Assembly: GCA_026387775.1 (NCBI GenBank)
Contig: JAPLLC010000027.1
Coordinates: 1 to 35,520, forward strand
Direction: 5' to 3'
Origin: Candidatus Methylomirabilota bacterium
Lineage (GTDB): Bacteria > Methylomirabilota > Methylomirabilia > Methylomirabilales > 2-02-FULL-66-22
Length of the DNA: 35,520 nucleotides
Below, piece after piece: positions 7,012 through 14,084 of the stretch. The notes under the pieces are model-generated. The model saw nothing but the letters and a program-made list of their open reading frames with translations. It made no database searches and was not told where the DNA came from. Position 1 is the stretch's first letter. Every line of letters begins with the position of its first letter. The translations under genes and the position numbers were made by a program.

Positions 7012-7248
7012 ATGTCAGACTATACGGATGAGTATATGGTGCGGGAAATGGTCAGAAGAACGCAGGAGACCGATCGGCAGTTGGAGCGGTGGGGGTGGTT
7101 CCGCGCCGTGCCGGAGGCTTCGGGCCGCCGTGGTCTGCGTCTTTGGATTGGAGAGGGCCTCGTTCGGTTCGGCCTCTGGATCCGGGGTGCGAAGACCTCC
7201 ACGCCGCCCAATGCCAAGAGCGCTGCGGCGGATGGACAACGCACCTGA
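7012..7248 (+). CDS. Small protein of unknown function (78 aa)
   Basis: GGGAGACC lies 4-11 bases before the ATG. The first half is charged and helical (YTDEYMVREMVRRTQETDRQ, then LERWGWFR). The second half has an amphipathic stretch (LRLWIGEGLVRFGLWIRG) that could lie on a membrane surface. The composition (Tyr, Trp and Met among charged residues) looks coding rather than random. The family is not recognised. It is downstream of the attenuator and overlaps the next small frame by 17 bases, suggesting a two-gene unit. Confidence 0.5.
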   Translation: MSDYTDEYMVREMVRRTQETDRQLERWGWFRAVPEASGRRGLRLWIGEGLVRFGLWIRGAKTSTPPNAKSAAADGQRT

Positions 7249-7384
7249 AGCAGTCAACTTGCGCCTGTGCAAGTTCTCTTGCCTGTCCAACGGCTACTGG
7301 CTTCGCGCTCAGGTGGCCTACGACACGGAGGTCGCCGAGGACGCTCTCGCGAAGACGCTGCAGAAGATCAAGCCGTGGCAGTGA
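7232..7384 (+). CDS. Small protein of unknown function (50 aa)
   Basis: The frame begins MDNAPEAVNLRLCKFSCLSN, continues with a YWLRAQVAYDTE strand-like stretch and ends with an amphipathic helix (VAEDALAKTLQKIKPWQ). It has two cysteines four residues apart (Cys13, Cys17). Codon choice matches neighbouring genes. The start lies within the end of the preceding small gene and has only a weak ribosome site, consistent with coupling to it. No family is recognised. It ends 19 bases before the convergent SDR gene. Confidence 0.45.
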   Translation: MDNAPEAVNLRLCKFSCLSNGYWLRAQVAYDTEVAEDALAKTLQKIKPWQ

Positions 7385-7403
7385 ATCGGTGCGCGGTGGC
7401 GGG

Positions 7404-8198
7404 TCAGGGCTGTGCGGGAATGGGCGGCCAGGGGTTGCCGGCCAGGAAGCCGCCGTCCACCGGGATGGTCTGGCCGGTGAGATAGTCCGCGGCGGGGCTG
7501 GCCAGGAAGACCGCGAGGCCCGCCACGTCCCGCGGCGTCCCGAATTTCCCCTGGGGGACGTGTTGGTTGACCCACCGAATGCGGTCCGCGCCCATCTGCG
7601 CGGTCATGGGGGTCGCGATCCATCCGGGGGCAATGGCGTTCACCTGGATGTTGTGCGGCGCCCATTCGAGCGCCAGGACCTTGGTGAAGTTCGCGACGCC
7701 CGCCTTGCTGATCCCGTAGGGAGACACCGTGTGGAAGCCGCGGTAGGAGGTCATGGAGGCGATGTTGACGACCTTGCCGCCCCGCCCCCGGGCGACCATC
7801 CCTTTCCCCACGGCCTGGCACAGGAAGTAGACGCTACGCAGGTTGGTGTTGATGACCTGCTCCCAGCCTTCGACCGTCGCCTCCAGGACGGTCATGCGCC
7901 GCTGGATCCCGGCGCAGTTGACCAGGACGTCGATCGGTCCGAGGCCCTCCTCGACCTGCCGGACCAGGCTGGGAAAGGCCGCCACGTCCGCGACGTCGCC
8001 GGGGACCACCAGCGCCCGCCGCCCGCCCTCGCGGATCCGCTCGGCGACCCGCTCGAGGTCGGTGCGCGTCCGCGCCACCAGCGCCACGTCCGCCCCCGCC
8101 TCGGCCAGGCCGAGGGCAATCCCCTCGCCGATCCCCTTCCCTGCCCCCGTCACCAGCGCCACCCGGCCATCCAACTTGAAACTCTCGATGATGTTCAT
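7404..8198 (-). CDS. Short-chain dehydrogenase/reductase (KduD/gluconate 5-dehydrogenase-like)
   Basis: A 264-residue classical SDR. The cofactor loop is TGAGKGIG (residues 17-24), the acidic DVAD follows at 69-72, and NCAG is at 94-97. The catalytic set is Ser148 (IASMTS), Tyr161 and Lys165 (YGISK). The ending DYLTGQTIPVDGGFLAG is the standard SDR C-terminus. The opening ESFKLDGRVALVTGAGKGIG and the overall pattern are closest to the sugar-acid oxidoreductases KduD and gluconate 5-dehydrogenase; the substrate is inferred only at that level. Arg42 after strand 2 (VARTR) suggests NADP tolerance. It is the last gene of a likely minus-strand unit with the secreted protein and the Fe-alcohol dehydrogenase; AGGAT lies 8 bases before the ATG. 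Confidence 0.9.
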   Translation of the reverse strand: MNIIESFKLDGRVALVTGAGKGIGEGIALGLAEAGADVALVARTRTDLERVAERIREGGRRALVVPGDVADVAAFPSLVRQVEEGLGPIDVLVNCAGIQRRMTVLEATVEGWEQVINTNLRSVYFLCQAVGKGMVARGRGGKVVNIASMTSYRGFHTVSPYGISKAGVANFTKVLALEWAPHNIQVNAIAPGWIATPMTAQMGADRIRWVNQHVPQGKFGTPRDVAGLAVFLASPAADYLTGQTIPVDGGFLAGNPWPPIPAQP

Positions 8199-8207
8199 CG
8201 TCGCATC

Positions 8208-8534
8208 CTATCGCTCGATCGCCTGGACCGTGCAGATCCTCCCACTCTTCGTCTTGAACGTCATGTCGTCATAGAGGGGCGTGATCAATCCCTTGTAGAC
8301 CTCGTCCATGTACGTGCACCCCTGACCGGAAATCCGTAAATAGGCTTTCTCGCCGGTCCATCTCTGGCCGGTGAGCTTGACCTCCCACCGCTCAATGCCG
8401 GCCTCCTGGACGAACTCGATGGCCATGATGGGCTTCGGCGGCTGGATGACGGTTGGGCCCGGATTGATGATGATCTGACCGGCTGCCGGCGACGCGGTGA
8501 TCGCAATCATCAGCGCGACCAGGACACCTCGCAT
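8208..8534 (-). CDS. Small secreted protein, function unknown
   Basis: A 108-residue protein with a clear Sec signal peptide: MRGVLVALMIAITASPAAGQ, cleavage expected after AAG or near it. GAGGAGG lies 7 bases before the ATG at 8534. The mature part begins with a proline-rich segment (IIINPGPTVIQPPKPIMAIE) and continues as a strand-rich domain (IERWEVKLTGQRWTGEKAYL). It contains two cysteines (GQGCTYMD and GRICTVQ) that could form a disulfide in the periplasm. No family is recognised. It sits between the Fe-alcohol dehydrogenase and the SDR gene with gaps of 41 and 9 bases, so it is probably co-transcribed with them. Confidence 0.7.
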   Translation of the reverse strand: MRGVLVALMIAITASPAAGQIIINPGPTVIQPPKPIMAIEFVQEAGIERWEVKLTGQRWTGEKAYLRISGQGCTYMDEVYKGLITPLYDDMTFKTKSGRICTVQAIER

Positions 8535-8575
8535 CGCGTACCTCCTCACGGCTGGGCCAATGGGAACGGGAAGGG

Positions 8576-9751
8576 TTACAGTGCCCTGCGGTACAGCTCG
8601 ACAATCTCCTCCGCCGTGGGGACACGCGGGTTGTTGCCCGGGCTGCCGCTGTCCAAGGCGTCCTTGGCCAGCGTGGGTGCGAGCGCCATCAGCTTGTCGG
8701 GATCGATGCCCAGACCGGTCAGGCCCGGGATCCGAAGGTCGTGGCAGAGGGCCCGGACCAGGGCGACGGCGCGCTCCGCTGCCTGCGCCTCGCCGAGACC
8801 GGCGGTGTTCACGCCGAGCGCCCGGGCGATGTCGGCGAATCGTCCCGGGGCGCCCGAGATGCTCCACTCCATGACGTGCGGCAAGAGGACGGCGTTGGAG
8901 ATCCCGTGCGCCTTGTGGAAATAGGCGCCGATGGGGCGAGCCATGCCGTGGACCAGGGCGACCGAGGCGTTGGAGAAGGACATCCCGGCTTCGAGGGACG
9001 CGACGTGCATCAGCGTCCTGGCATCGAGATCCTCACCGTTCTGGAACGCCGCCCGGAGGGACCGGCCGATCTTCCGGATCGCCGACAGCGCCAGAATGTC
9101 GGAAAGCGCGGTCGCCCAGATCGAGACGTACGACTCGATGGCGTGCGTGAGGGCGTCGAGCCCGGTGGAGGCGGTGACGAGCGGCGGGCAGGTGACGGTG
9201 AGGAGCGGGTCGTCGATCGCCACGTCCGGGATGAGATGCGGGTCGGCGATGAGCATCTTCACGCTGGTCACAGGGTCGGTGATGATGGAGAAGCGCGTCA
9301 CCTCGCTTCCGGTGCCCGCGGTGGTGCTCACGGCGATCAGCGGAAGCTTGGGTGTCGTGATCTTGTTGGCGCCCTTGTAGTCCGCGATGGAGCCGCCGTT
9401 CGTGGCCACGGTCGCGACCGCCTTGGCGGTGTCGATCACGCTTCCCCCGCCTATAGCGATGACGGTGTCCGCATTCGCGCCCCGCAGGGCGGCCAGGCCC
9501 TTCTCCACCTCGGTCGTCGTCGGCTCGCCGGGGATGTCGGCGAAGACGCCGCGCAGGATTCCGGCCCCCGAGAGCTGCTCGATCACCTTGCCGGCCGTCG
9601 GCGTGGCGCGCACGTTGGCGTCGGTAATGACCAGCACATTCCCGCCCCCGATCCTTGCCGCCTCGGCAGAGACGCGCTCGTGGCACCCTACGCCGACATG
9701 GATCGTTTGCGGGACACGGAATTCAAATGGCCGCTCTCCGCTATTCGCCAT
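8576..9751 (-). CDS. Iron-containing alcohol dehydrogenase
   Basis: A 391-residue group III (Fe-type) alcohol dehydrogenase, cytoplasmic and NAD(P)-dependent. The start at 9751 (MANSGERPFEF) follows GGAGGAGG by 6 bases. Family marks are the nucleotide-binding IAIGGGSVIDTAKAVA, the STTAGTGSEVT block, and the metal-binding signature with Asp in TASTGLDALTHAIESY and the histidines in ALVHGMARPIGAYFHKAHG. The C-terminal domain ends NPRVPTAEEIVELYRRAL, typical of the family. Members oxidise primary alcohols, diols or lactaldehyde, or reduce aldehydes; the exact substrate is not readable. It heads a minus-strand unit with the secreted protein and an SDR, suggesting oxidation of an alcohol or sugar-derived compound. 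Confidence 0.92.
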   Translation of the reverse strand: MANSGERPFEFRVPQTIHVGVGCHERVSAEAARIGGGNVLVITDANVRATPTAGKVIEQLSGAGILRGVFADIPGEPTTTEVEKGLAALRGANADTVIAIGGGSVIDTAKAVATVATNGGSIADYKGANKITTPKLPLIAVSTTAGTGSEVTRFSIITDPVTSVKMLIADPHLIPDVAIDDPLLTVTCPPLVTASTGLDALTHAIESYVSIWATALSDILALSAIRKIGRSLRAAFQNGEDLDARTLMHVASLEAGMSFSNASVALVHGMARPIGAYFHKAHGISNAVLLPHVMEWSISGAPGRFADIARALGVNTAGLGEAQAAERAVALVRALCHDLRIPGLTGLGIDPDKLMALAPTLAKDALDSGSPGNNPRVPTAEEIVELYRRAL

Positions 9752-9844
9752 GGCTGCCTCCTCCGCCCCACTCCCTGTCCGCGCAGATCGCACGTCGTGC
9801 GAGAGATTATCACCGGCGTCGGAGGAGTCAAGGGGTATGGGATT

Positions 9845-9895
9845 GGGAATTGCGAATTGGGAATTGCGAATTTTGGATTGGGGATTGGGGACTGG
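9845..9895 (+). repeat. Tandem 14-base repeat in an A+T-rich intergenic island
   Basis: GGGAATTGCGAATT occurs twice in perfect tandem (9845-9858 and 9859-9872), followed by a degenerate GGATTGGGGATTGGGGACT run. A tract of nine G residues lies at 9910-9918. The rest of 9752-10036 holds no gene I can support. Similar GGGAATTG-type runs are, from memory, scattered in intergenic regions of some environmental genomes. Confidence 0.6.
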
Positions 9896-10036
9896 GCGGA
9901 TTCGAAATCGGGGGGGGGCGGAGCGCTCGGCGGGCGGAGAGAGGGGAGACCGGCACGGCCCCTTGGGGGAGAGACACCCAAAGGGCCGCGGGTCCGGACG
10001 AGCGATCGAATCAAGGATCGGTTGGCGGCCGAGTCG

Positions 10037-10196
10037 CTAGCAGGCCGCTGAAACACTCACTTCTCGACAGGCTGCTCAAAAAGGTCCAGATGCAAGGCGG
10101 CGCGCGATGCGAGGGGCGAGGCGTACTTACGCGTACGCCGCAGCGCCGCGCGAGCGCGCCAACGCCGCAGATGGGCCTTTTTCAGCAGCCTGCTAG
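10037..10196. repeat. REP/MITE-like imperfect palindrome with an extra half-site
   Basis: The main element (10068-10196) has arms CAGGCTGCTCAAAAAGGTCC and, read from the other end, CTAGCAGGCTGCTGAAAAAG. The centre contains GCGTAC (10121-10126) and GTACGC (10133-10138). A further arm copy, CTAGCAGGCCGCTGAAA, lies at 10037-10053. As RNA it would fold into a long hairpin. No transposase lies inside. I recognise the type (arms with GCTGAAAAAGG, centre with AAGGCGGCG) as a dispersed repeat of several uncultured and deltaproteobacterial genomes. Its outer end supplies the rubrerythrin stop codon, so the hairpin may also end or stabilise that mRNA. Confidence 0.7.
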
Positions 10197-10690
10197 ACCT
10201 GGATGAACTCGTCTCCGAGCTCGCCGCAGATCGGGCAGGAGGCCGGGGCCTCGCCCAGCTCGATGTGGCCGCAGACGGGGCAGAGGAAGAACTTGGTCTC
10301 GGTCAGGTCCTTGCCCTGCTTCGCCGCCTCCAGGGCCATCTGGTAGAGCTTGGCGTGGACGGCCTCGGCTCTCACGGCGTAACCGAACATCCGCTTGGCG
10401 GGATGCTTGTCCGCCACCGCCTGCGAGAGCATCGGGGGGTACATCTGGGTGTATTCGTAGGTCTCCCCTCCGACGGCCGCCTGAAGGTTCTCGGCGGTGG
10501 AGCCGACGCCCTTCAAGGCATCGAGGTGGCCGTGGGCGTGAATCGTCTCCGCCTCGGCTGTGGTCCGGAACAGGCGGGCGATGTTGGGGAACCCGTCCTT
10601 CTCGGCCTTCTTGGCAAACGCCAGATACTTGCGATTGGCTTGACTCTCTCCCGCAAACGCCTCCTTGAGGTTCTCTTCTGTGTTCGCCAT
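10193..10690 (-). CDS. Rubrerythrin
   Basis: A 165-residue non-haem iron peroxidase that reduces hydrogen peroxide to water in the cytoplasm, protecting anaerobic or microaerophilic metabolism. The start at 10690 (MANTEENLKEAF) follows GGAGGG by 6 bases. The N-terminal ferritin-like four-helix domain carries the di-iron residues in AGESQANRKY (Glu15), AEAETIHAHGH (Glu48, His51) and RAEAVHAKLY (Glu109, His112). The C-terminal rubredoxin-like domain has CPVCG (137-141) and CPICG (152-156), which bind the single iron that passes electrons in. Length and domain order are standard. The stop codon coincides with the edge of a palindromic repeat. A promoter-like sequence lies about 83 bases upstream of the start. 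Confidence 0.96.
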   Translation of the reverse strand: MANTEENLKEAFAGESQANRKYLAFAKKAEKDGFPNIARLFRTTAEAETIHAHGHLDALKGVGSTAENLQAAVGGETYEYTQMYPPMLSQAVADKHPAKRMFGYAVRAEAVHAKLYQMALEAAKQGKDLTETKFFLCPVCGHIELGEAPASCPICGELGDEFIQV

Positions 10691-10772
10691 GGCAACCCTC
10701 CTCAGTTTCCTGTGGTTGATGGTAGATACCGGTCCGCTCTCTCCTTGACCTTGGCGCTGCACTTCACCCTAA

Positions 10773-10800
10773 TTGTTACGCGCGAGCCATGGGGCGTCAA
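10773..10800 (-). promoter_or_regulatory. Candidate promoter for rubrerythrin
   Basis: Read on the minus strand, TTGACG (10800-10795) and TAACAA (10778-10773) are 16 bases apart in the short gap between the flavoprotein and rubrerythrin genes. This would give a leader of about 75 bases. It suggests rubrerythrin can be expressed separately from the upstream gene. No PerR/Fur-type operator was recognised. Confidence 0.4.
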
Positions 10801-10811
10801 CCGAAGGTTCG

Positions 10812-12284
10812 TCAACGGCCGGCCTTCTTCTTGAGCGCCTTGACGGCCTCGGCCTCGGGACGGGCCTTATAGAAAGGGTCGAGGGGGAAGCAGCCCGAGA
10901 CCATGTGATTGCGCGGCGCCGTGGTGCACTCGCTGAAGGTGCGGCAGATGCGCTTCCGATCCAAGGGGCGGCCGGTGAGGACGTGATGCGGCAGCTCCGG
11001 ATAGGACAGCAGCATTCGGCCCAGGCCGACCAGGTCTACGCGACCGAGCCGGACCTGCGCCTGCGCCACGTGGGGCAGGTACTCCTGAAGGTACGTGTAC
11101 CCGGTGCCGACCACCGTGATTTCGGGCACGGCGCGCTTCAGCCGGGCGGCGACGTCCAGCAGGCGGGCGCAGCCGATCAGGGGATCCTCGGGGGGCGGGT
11201 AGCCGTCGGACGGGGGGAAGGTGGCCGGCCGCATGAGGTGCGGGTTGTAGTAGGGGCACGCGGCGGTGAAGTTGGCCAGGGTCACGCCGAGATCCCGGCA
11301 CAGCCGGAGGAAGGCGATCGGCTCGGTGAGGTCGATTTCCAGCGGGTTGTCCGGATTGTTTCCGAACGCGTATCGCCACGGCAGATGCGGGCGGAAATCG
11401 ATGGGCACCCCGCGCGTTCCCTGATTCGGCCCGGGATGGGCGAACGGAACGAGGTCGAAAGACGACAGGCGGACGCCGAGATGCAGGCCGGGGACGTCTC
11501 GCCGGATGGCCGCCACGATCTCGCGGAAGAGGCGGGTGCGGTTCTCGAAGCTCCCTCCGTAGGGCCCGGGGCGGGTGTGGGCAGACAGGAGCTCGTGGAG
11601 CAGGTAGCCGTGACAGCACTTCACGTCGACGAAGTCGTAGCCCGCTCCGGCCGCGAATCGCGCCGCCGCCACGTAATCCGGGATGAGGCCTTCCAGCTCG
11701 GTGTCCGTGAACACCGGTCCGTCGTCCACGATACCGAGCCGGGGATCCAGGATCGGGTGGCGATAGGCGATGCGTGGGCGGGGCGTGTTGTCGGGATCGG
11801 GGCGGGAGTAGCGCCCCGAGTGGGTGAGCTGGAGCCCCGCGAAGAGATCATCCGTCGTCCCGCACCGCTCGCGGTGGGCCGCCTTCAGCGCCGACAGGAG
11901 CGTCGCCAGGGCCCGCTCGTTGTCCTTCGTGTAGCAGAGCTGGTTGGGGTTGGCGCGCCCGTCGTGCCGGACGGCCACCGCCTCGCCGCCCCAGATCAGT
12001 TTGGCGCCGGAGACCCCGAAGTGCGTCCAGCGGCGCAACACCAGGTCGGTCGGCTTCCCGTCCGGTGTGCCATCCCAGCCTTCCATCGGATGGGTGGCAA
12101 ACCGGTTGCCGACGATCCGGCCGTAGATCGTCACGGGCTTGCCGAGCGGGTTCTTCCTGGGCGGGAGCACCGCGTCGTCGCAGTCCAGAGGGATCGGCAG
12201 GGATGCCAGATGAGCCTTGAACGCCGCCACCGTCTTGAACGCCGCCACGCGCGGCACGCCGTCAAGGTCCCGTTCATCCGTCAT
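10812..12284 (-). CDS. Old Yellow Enzyme-family NADH:flavin oxidoreductase
   Basis: A 490-residue FMN-dependent TIM-barrel oxidoreductase. Family marks are IVGNRFATHPMEGWDG near strand 1, FAGLQLTHSGRYSRP (flavin/substrate His), and KCCHGYLLHELLSAHTR, where the usual catalytic HxxY/N region lies. The FMN-binding end reads LVGLGRMLLSYPELP. The C-terminal stretch ICRTFSECTTAPRNHMVSGC keeps three spaced cysteines, reminiscent of the 4Fe-4S loop of 2,4-dienoyl-CoA reductases, but the second pyridine-nucleotide domain of those enzymes is absent. It probably reduces an activated C=C bond of unknown substrate. It is about 120 residues longer than minimal family members, through an N-terminal extension and loops. 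The NIPSNAP gene lies 126 bases upstream on the same strand. Confidence 0.87.
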   Translation of the reverse strand: MTDERDLDGVPRVAAFKTVAAFKAHLASLPIPLDCDDAVLPPRKNPLGKPVTIYGRIVGNRFATHPMEGWDGTPDGKPTDLVLRRWTHFGVSGAKLIWGGEAVAVRHDGRANPNQLCYTKDNERALATLLSALKAAHRERCGTTDDLFAGLQLTHSGRYSRPDPDNTPRPRIAYRHPILDPRLGIVDDGPVFTDTELEGLIPDYVAAARFAAGAGYDFVDVKCCHGYLLHELLSAHTRPGPYGGSFENRTRLFREIVAAIRRDVPGLHLGVRLSSFDLVPFAHPGPNQGTRGVPIDFRPHLPWRYAFGNNPDNPLEIDLTEPIAFLRLCRDLGVTLANFTAACPYYNPHLMRPATFPPSDGYPPPEDPLIGCARLLDVAARLKRAVPEITVVGTGYTYLQEYLPHVAQAQVRLGRVDLVGLGRMLLSYPELPHHVLTGRPLDRKRICRTFSECTTAPRNHMVSGCFPLDPFYKARPEAEAVKALKKKAGR

Positions 12285-12410
12285 TCCGAGGTCCGTCCTT
12301 CCTTGAAGCTGCCGAGGCCGGCGCTCCCCGCAATCGGGGCCCTATTTCTATACCGGTCTAGGGCAATTCAGGCAAGCGCTTTCTGGGATGGGGGCATGAC
12401 CGCAGCGGGG

Positions 12411-13115
12411 TTAGATTTGAGAGTAGGGCGCAGGCTGCAAGATGACGCTGGTCACGTTCGACACGATCTCGGCGTCGGTGAGTCCGGGCGTGGACCAGAG
12501 CTGTCTCCATTCCGGATCCTCGCGGAAGGTCGCCCAGCTTCGCTCCCGGTCCGTCATGTTCTCGAATGTGAGCATGTAGGTCAGATTCGGCTGGCGGGCT
12601 CCGATCAAGGTCTCGCCGAAGAACACAGGCCGCAGTCCCGTGCGGCGGAAAATGGCGATCTCGGCCGCGTTGAACATCTCGACCTTCTTCTTGAGCGCTC
12701 CCTCGCCGTGGCTCTCGTAGCGGCGCAGTTCGAAGATCCGGGGCCGATTCTCCCTTGCCCACAGGGGCACCTCCAGCTCCGGCATGGCATCAAACGCCAC
12801 CAAGAAGGAGCTGTCCATTCGGACAAAGGAGGGGTCCGAGGCCGGGACATCATGGAAGAAGGCAACCGCCTTCTGGAACTCGGGATCGGCCGATAGCCAG
12901 TTCCTGACGGCGATGATGGAGTCCATCGATTTGTGTCGCAGAAGCGCGTAGACCCCGGGGATGGCGTCGCCCAGGAGAGTCGAGAACACGCCGACCGGCT
13001 GGACCCCGTACAGATTCAACGCCGGAATCGCCAGGTCCCGCAGGAAATCGTCAAGCCGCCTGGCCTGCGGGCCGTTGCGCAACTGGTATCGCCGGAGCTC
13101 GTAATAATCGGGCAT
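12411..13115 (-). CDS. NIPSNAP-family protein with two repeated domains
   Basis: A 234-residue protein with two ferredoxin-fold (dimeric alpha-beta barrel) NIPSNAP units. The first begins YYELRRYQLRNGPQARRLDD and the second begins RIFELRRYESHGEGALKKK. Each continues with a helix and a strand ending in an aromatic-rich core (GVFSTLLGDAIPGVYALLR; LTYMLTFENMTDRERSWATF). The WATFREDPEWRQL block near the end is characteristic. A good GGGGGAGAGG site precedes the ATG. The biochemical role of bacterial NIPSNAP proteins is poorly defined; they are often beside catabolic oxidoreductases, as here with the Old Yellow Enzyme gene 126 bases downstream. Confidence 0.88.
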   Translation of the reverse strand: MPDYYELRRYQLRNGPQARRLDDFLRDLAIPALNLYGVQPVGVFSTLLGDAIPGVYALLRHKSMDSIIAVRNWLSADPEFQKAVAFFHDVPASDPSFVRMDSSFLVAFDAMPELEVPLWARENRPRIFELRRYESHGEGALKKKVEMFNAAEIAIFRRTGLRPVFFGETLIGARQPNLTYMLTFENMTDRERSWATFREDPEWRQLWSTPGLTDAEIVSNVTSVILQPAPYSQI

Positions 13116-13312
13116 GCTGCCTCTCCCCCGCGCTCTGTCATCGGGCCGTTCTCGGAACGCCGACAGACGGTACCACCCCGGCGCCCGAAGTCAAGCCGAA
13201 TCACCTCATCGACATGAGGGGACGTTGCGGCGTATGTGACCTTCATCTTCTCGCCGCGGCTTCCGAGCCCGTCGGCGTTGAAAGCCTGCGAGGGATATGC
13301 AAGACTCTCTGC

Positions 13313-13855
13313 ATGGAAGAGGTGCTGCAATCGAAGCGGCTGGTCTTGCGGCGGCTCCGCATCGAGGATGCCGAGGGATTCGTGCGGCTGCTGGCGGAGG
13401 ATCGCGAGGCGATCCTGATGATGTCGCGCATGTCGTACCCCTGCACCGAGGCGGCGGCCCGCGAATGGATCGCCATGCGCACCCGGCCGGGGGCGACCGC
13501 CTTCGCCGTCACACGGCGCGACGATGGCGCGCTGTTGGGGGCGATCGGGTTCGCCGGCCTGCCCGAGATGCCCAATGTCGGCTACTGGATCGGGCGTCCC
13601 TCCTGGGGGCAGGGATACGCGACGGAGGCGCTGCGGCTCGTCATCGGGTACGCGAGGCATCTGGGAGCGAAGGGGCTCCAGGCAGAGACGTTTTCGGACA
13701 ATCCCGCCTCGGCGCGAGTCCTGGCGAAGTGCGGCTTCCGGGATCGAGGGATCGTCCGCCGAGACCACCCCGCGCGGGGTGGTCTGATCCGCGCGCATGT
13801 CCACGTCCTGCACTTCGCCACTCAGGACGCCCTGGCGAGGCCGGGATCGGCCTGA
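13313..13855 (+). CDS. RimJ/RimL-like GNAT N-acetyltransferase
   Basis: A 180-residue acetyltransferase. The start at 13313 (MEEVLQSKRLVLRRLR) fits the family N-terminus, although the ribosome site is weak (GAGGGAT about 20 bases upstream). Motif words are SKRLVLRRLRIEDAEGFVRL at the start, VGYWIGRPSWGQGYATEALR (the acetyl-CoA loop GQGYAT with the typical preceding strand) and NPASARVLAKCGFRDRG. This pattern is that of RimJ/RimL and ribosomal-protein-serine acetyltransferases, but the family also includes small-molecule acetyltransferases. It stands alone, divergent from the NIPSNAP gene across a 197-base gap (13116-13312) in which I see no clear promoter. Confidence 0.88.
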   Translation: MEEVLQSKRLVLRRLRIEDAEGFVRLLAEDREAILMMSRMSYPCTEAAAREWIAMRTRPGATAFAVTRRDDGALLGAIGFAGLPEMPNVGYWIGRPSWGQGYATEALRLVIGYARHLGAKGLQAETFSDNPASARVLAKCGFRDRGIVRRDHPARGGLIRAHVHVLHFATQDALARPGSA

Positions 13856-14084
13856 CTCCGGTGAAGACGAAGGCGTAGAGGCTCGCCGCTTGTCCGCTCT
13901 CCCCGACATCTCGCAGGATGCTCCTTGACGGCCCCCATGGGGAACCGTAGCGTGAGCCCGAGGCTGGCGCCCCTCTTCCGATTCCCTCCGTGCCGGCCAT
14001 GGATGCCTATGCCGCGATTCCCCTGATCCAACAACCATCACCTGCCCCGACCCTCGCTGCGAGAAGAGAGGAAGAGAGCGAACG

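Noticed and set aside
12315-12345. Terminator between the NIPSNAP and flavoprotein genes (CCCCG-CAAT-CGGGG)
   Set aside because: The stem is only five base pairs and no T-run follows on the transcribed strand.
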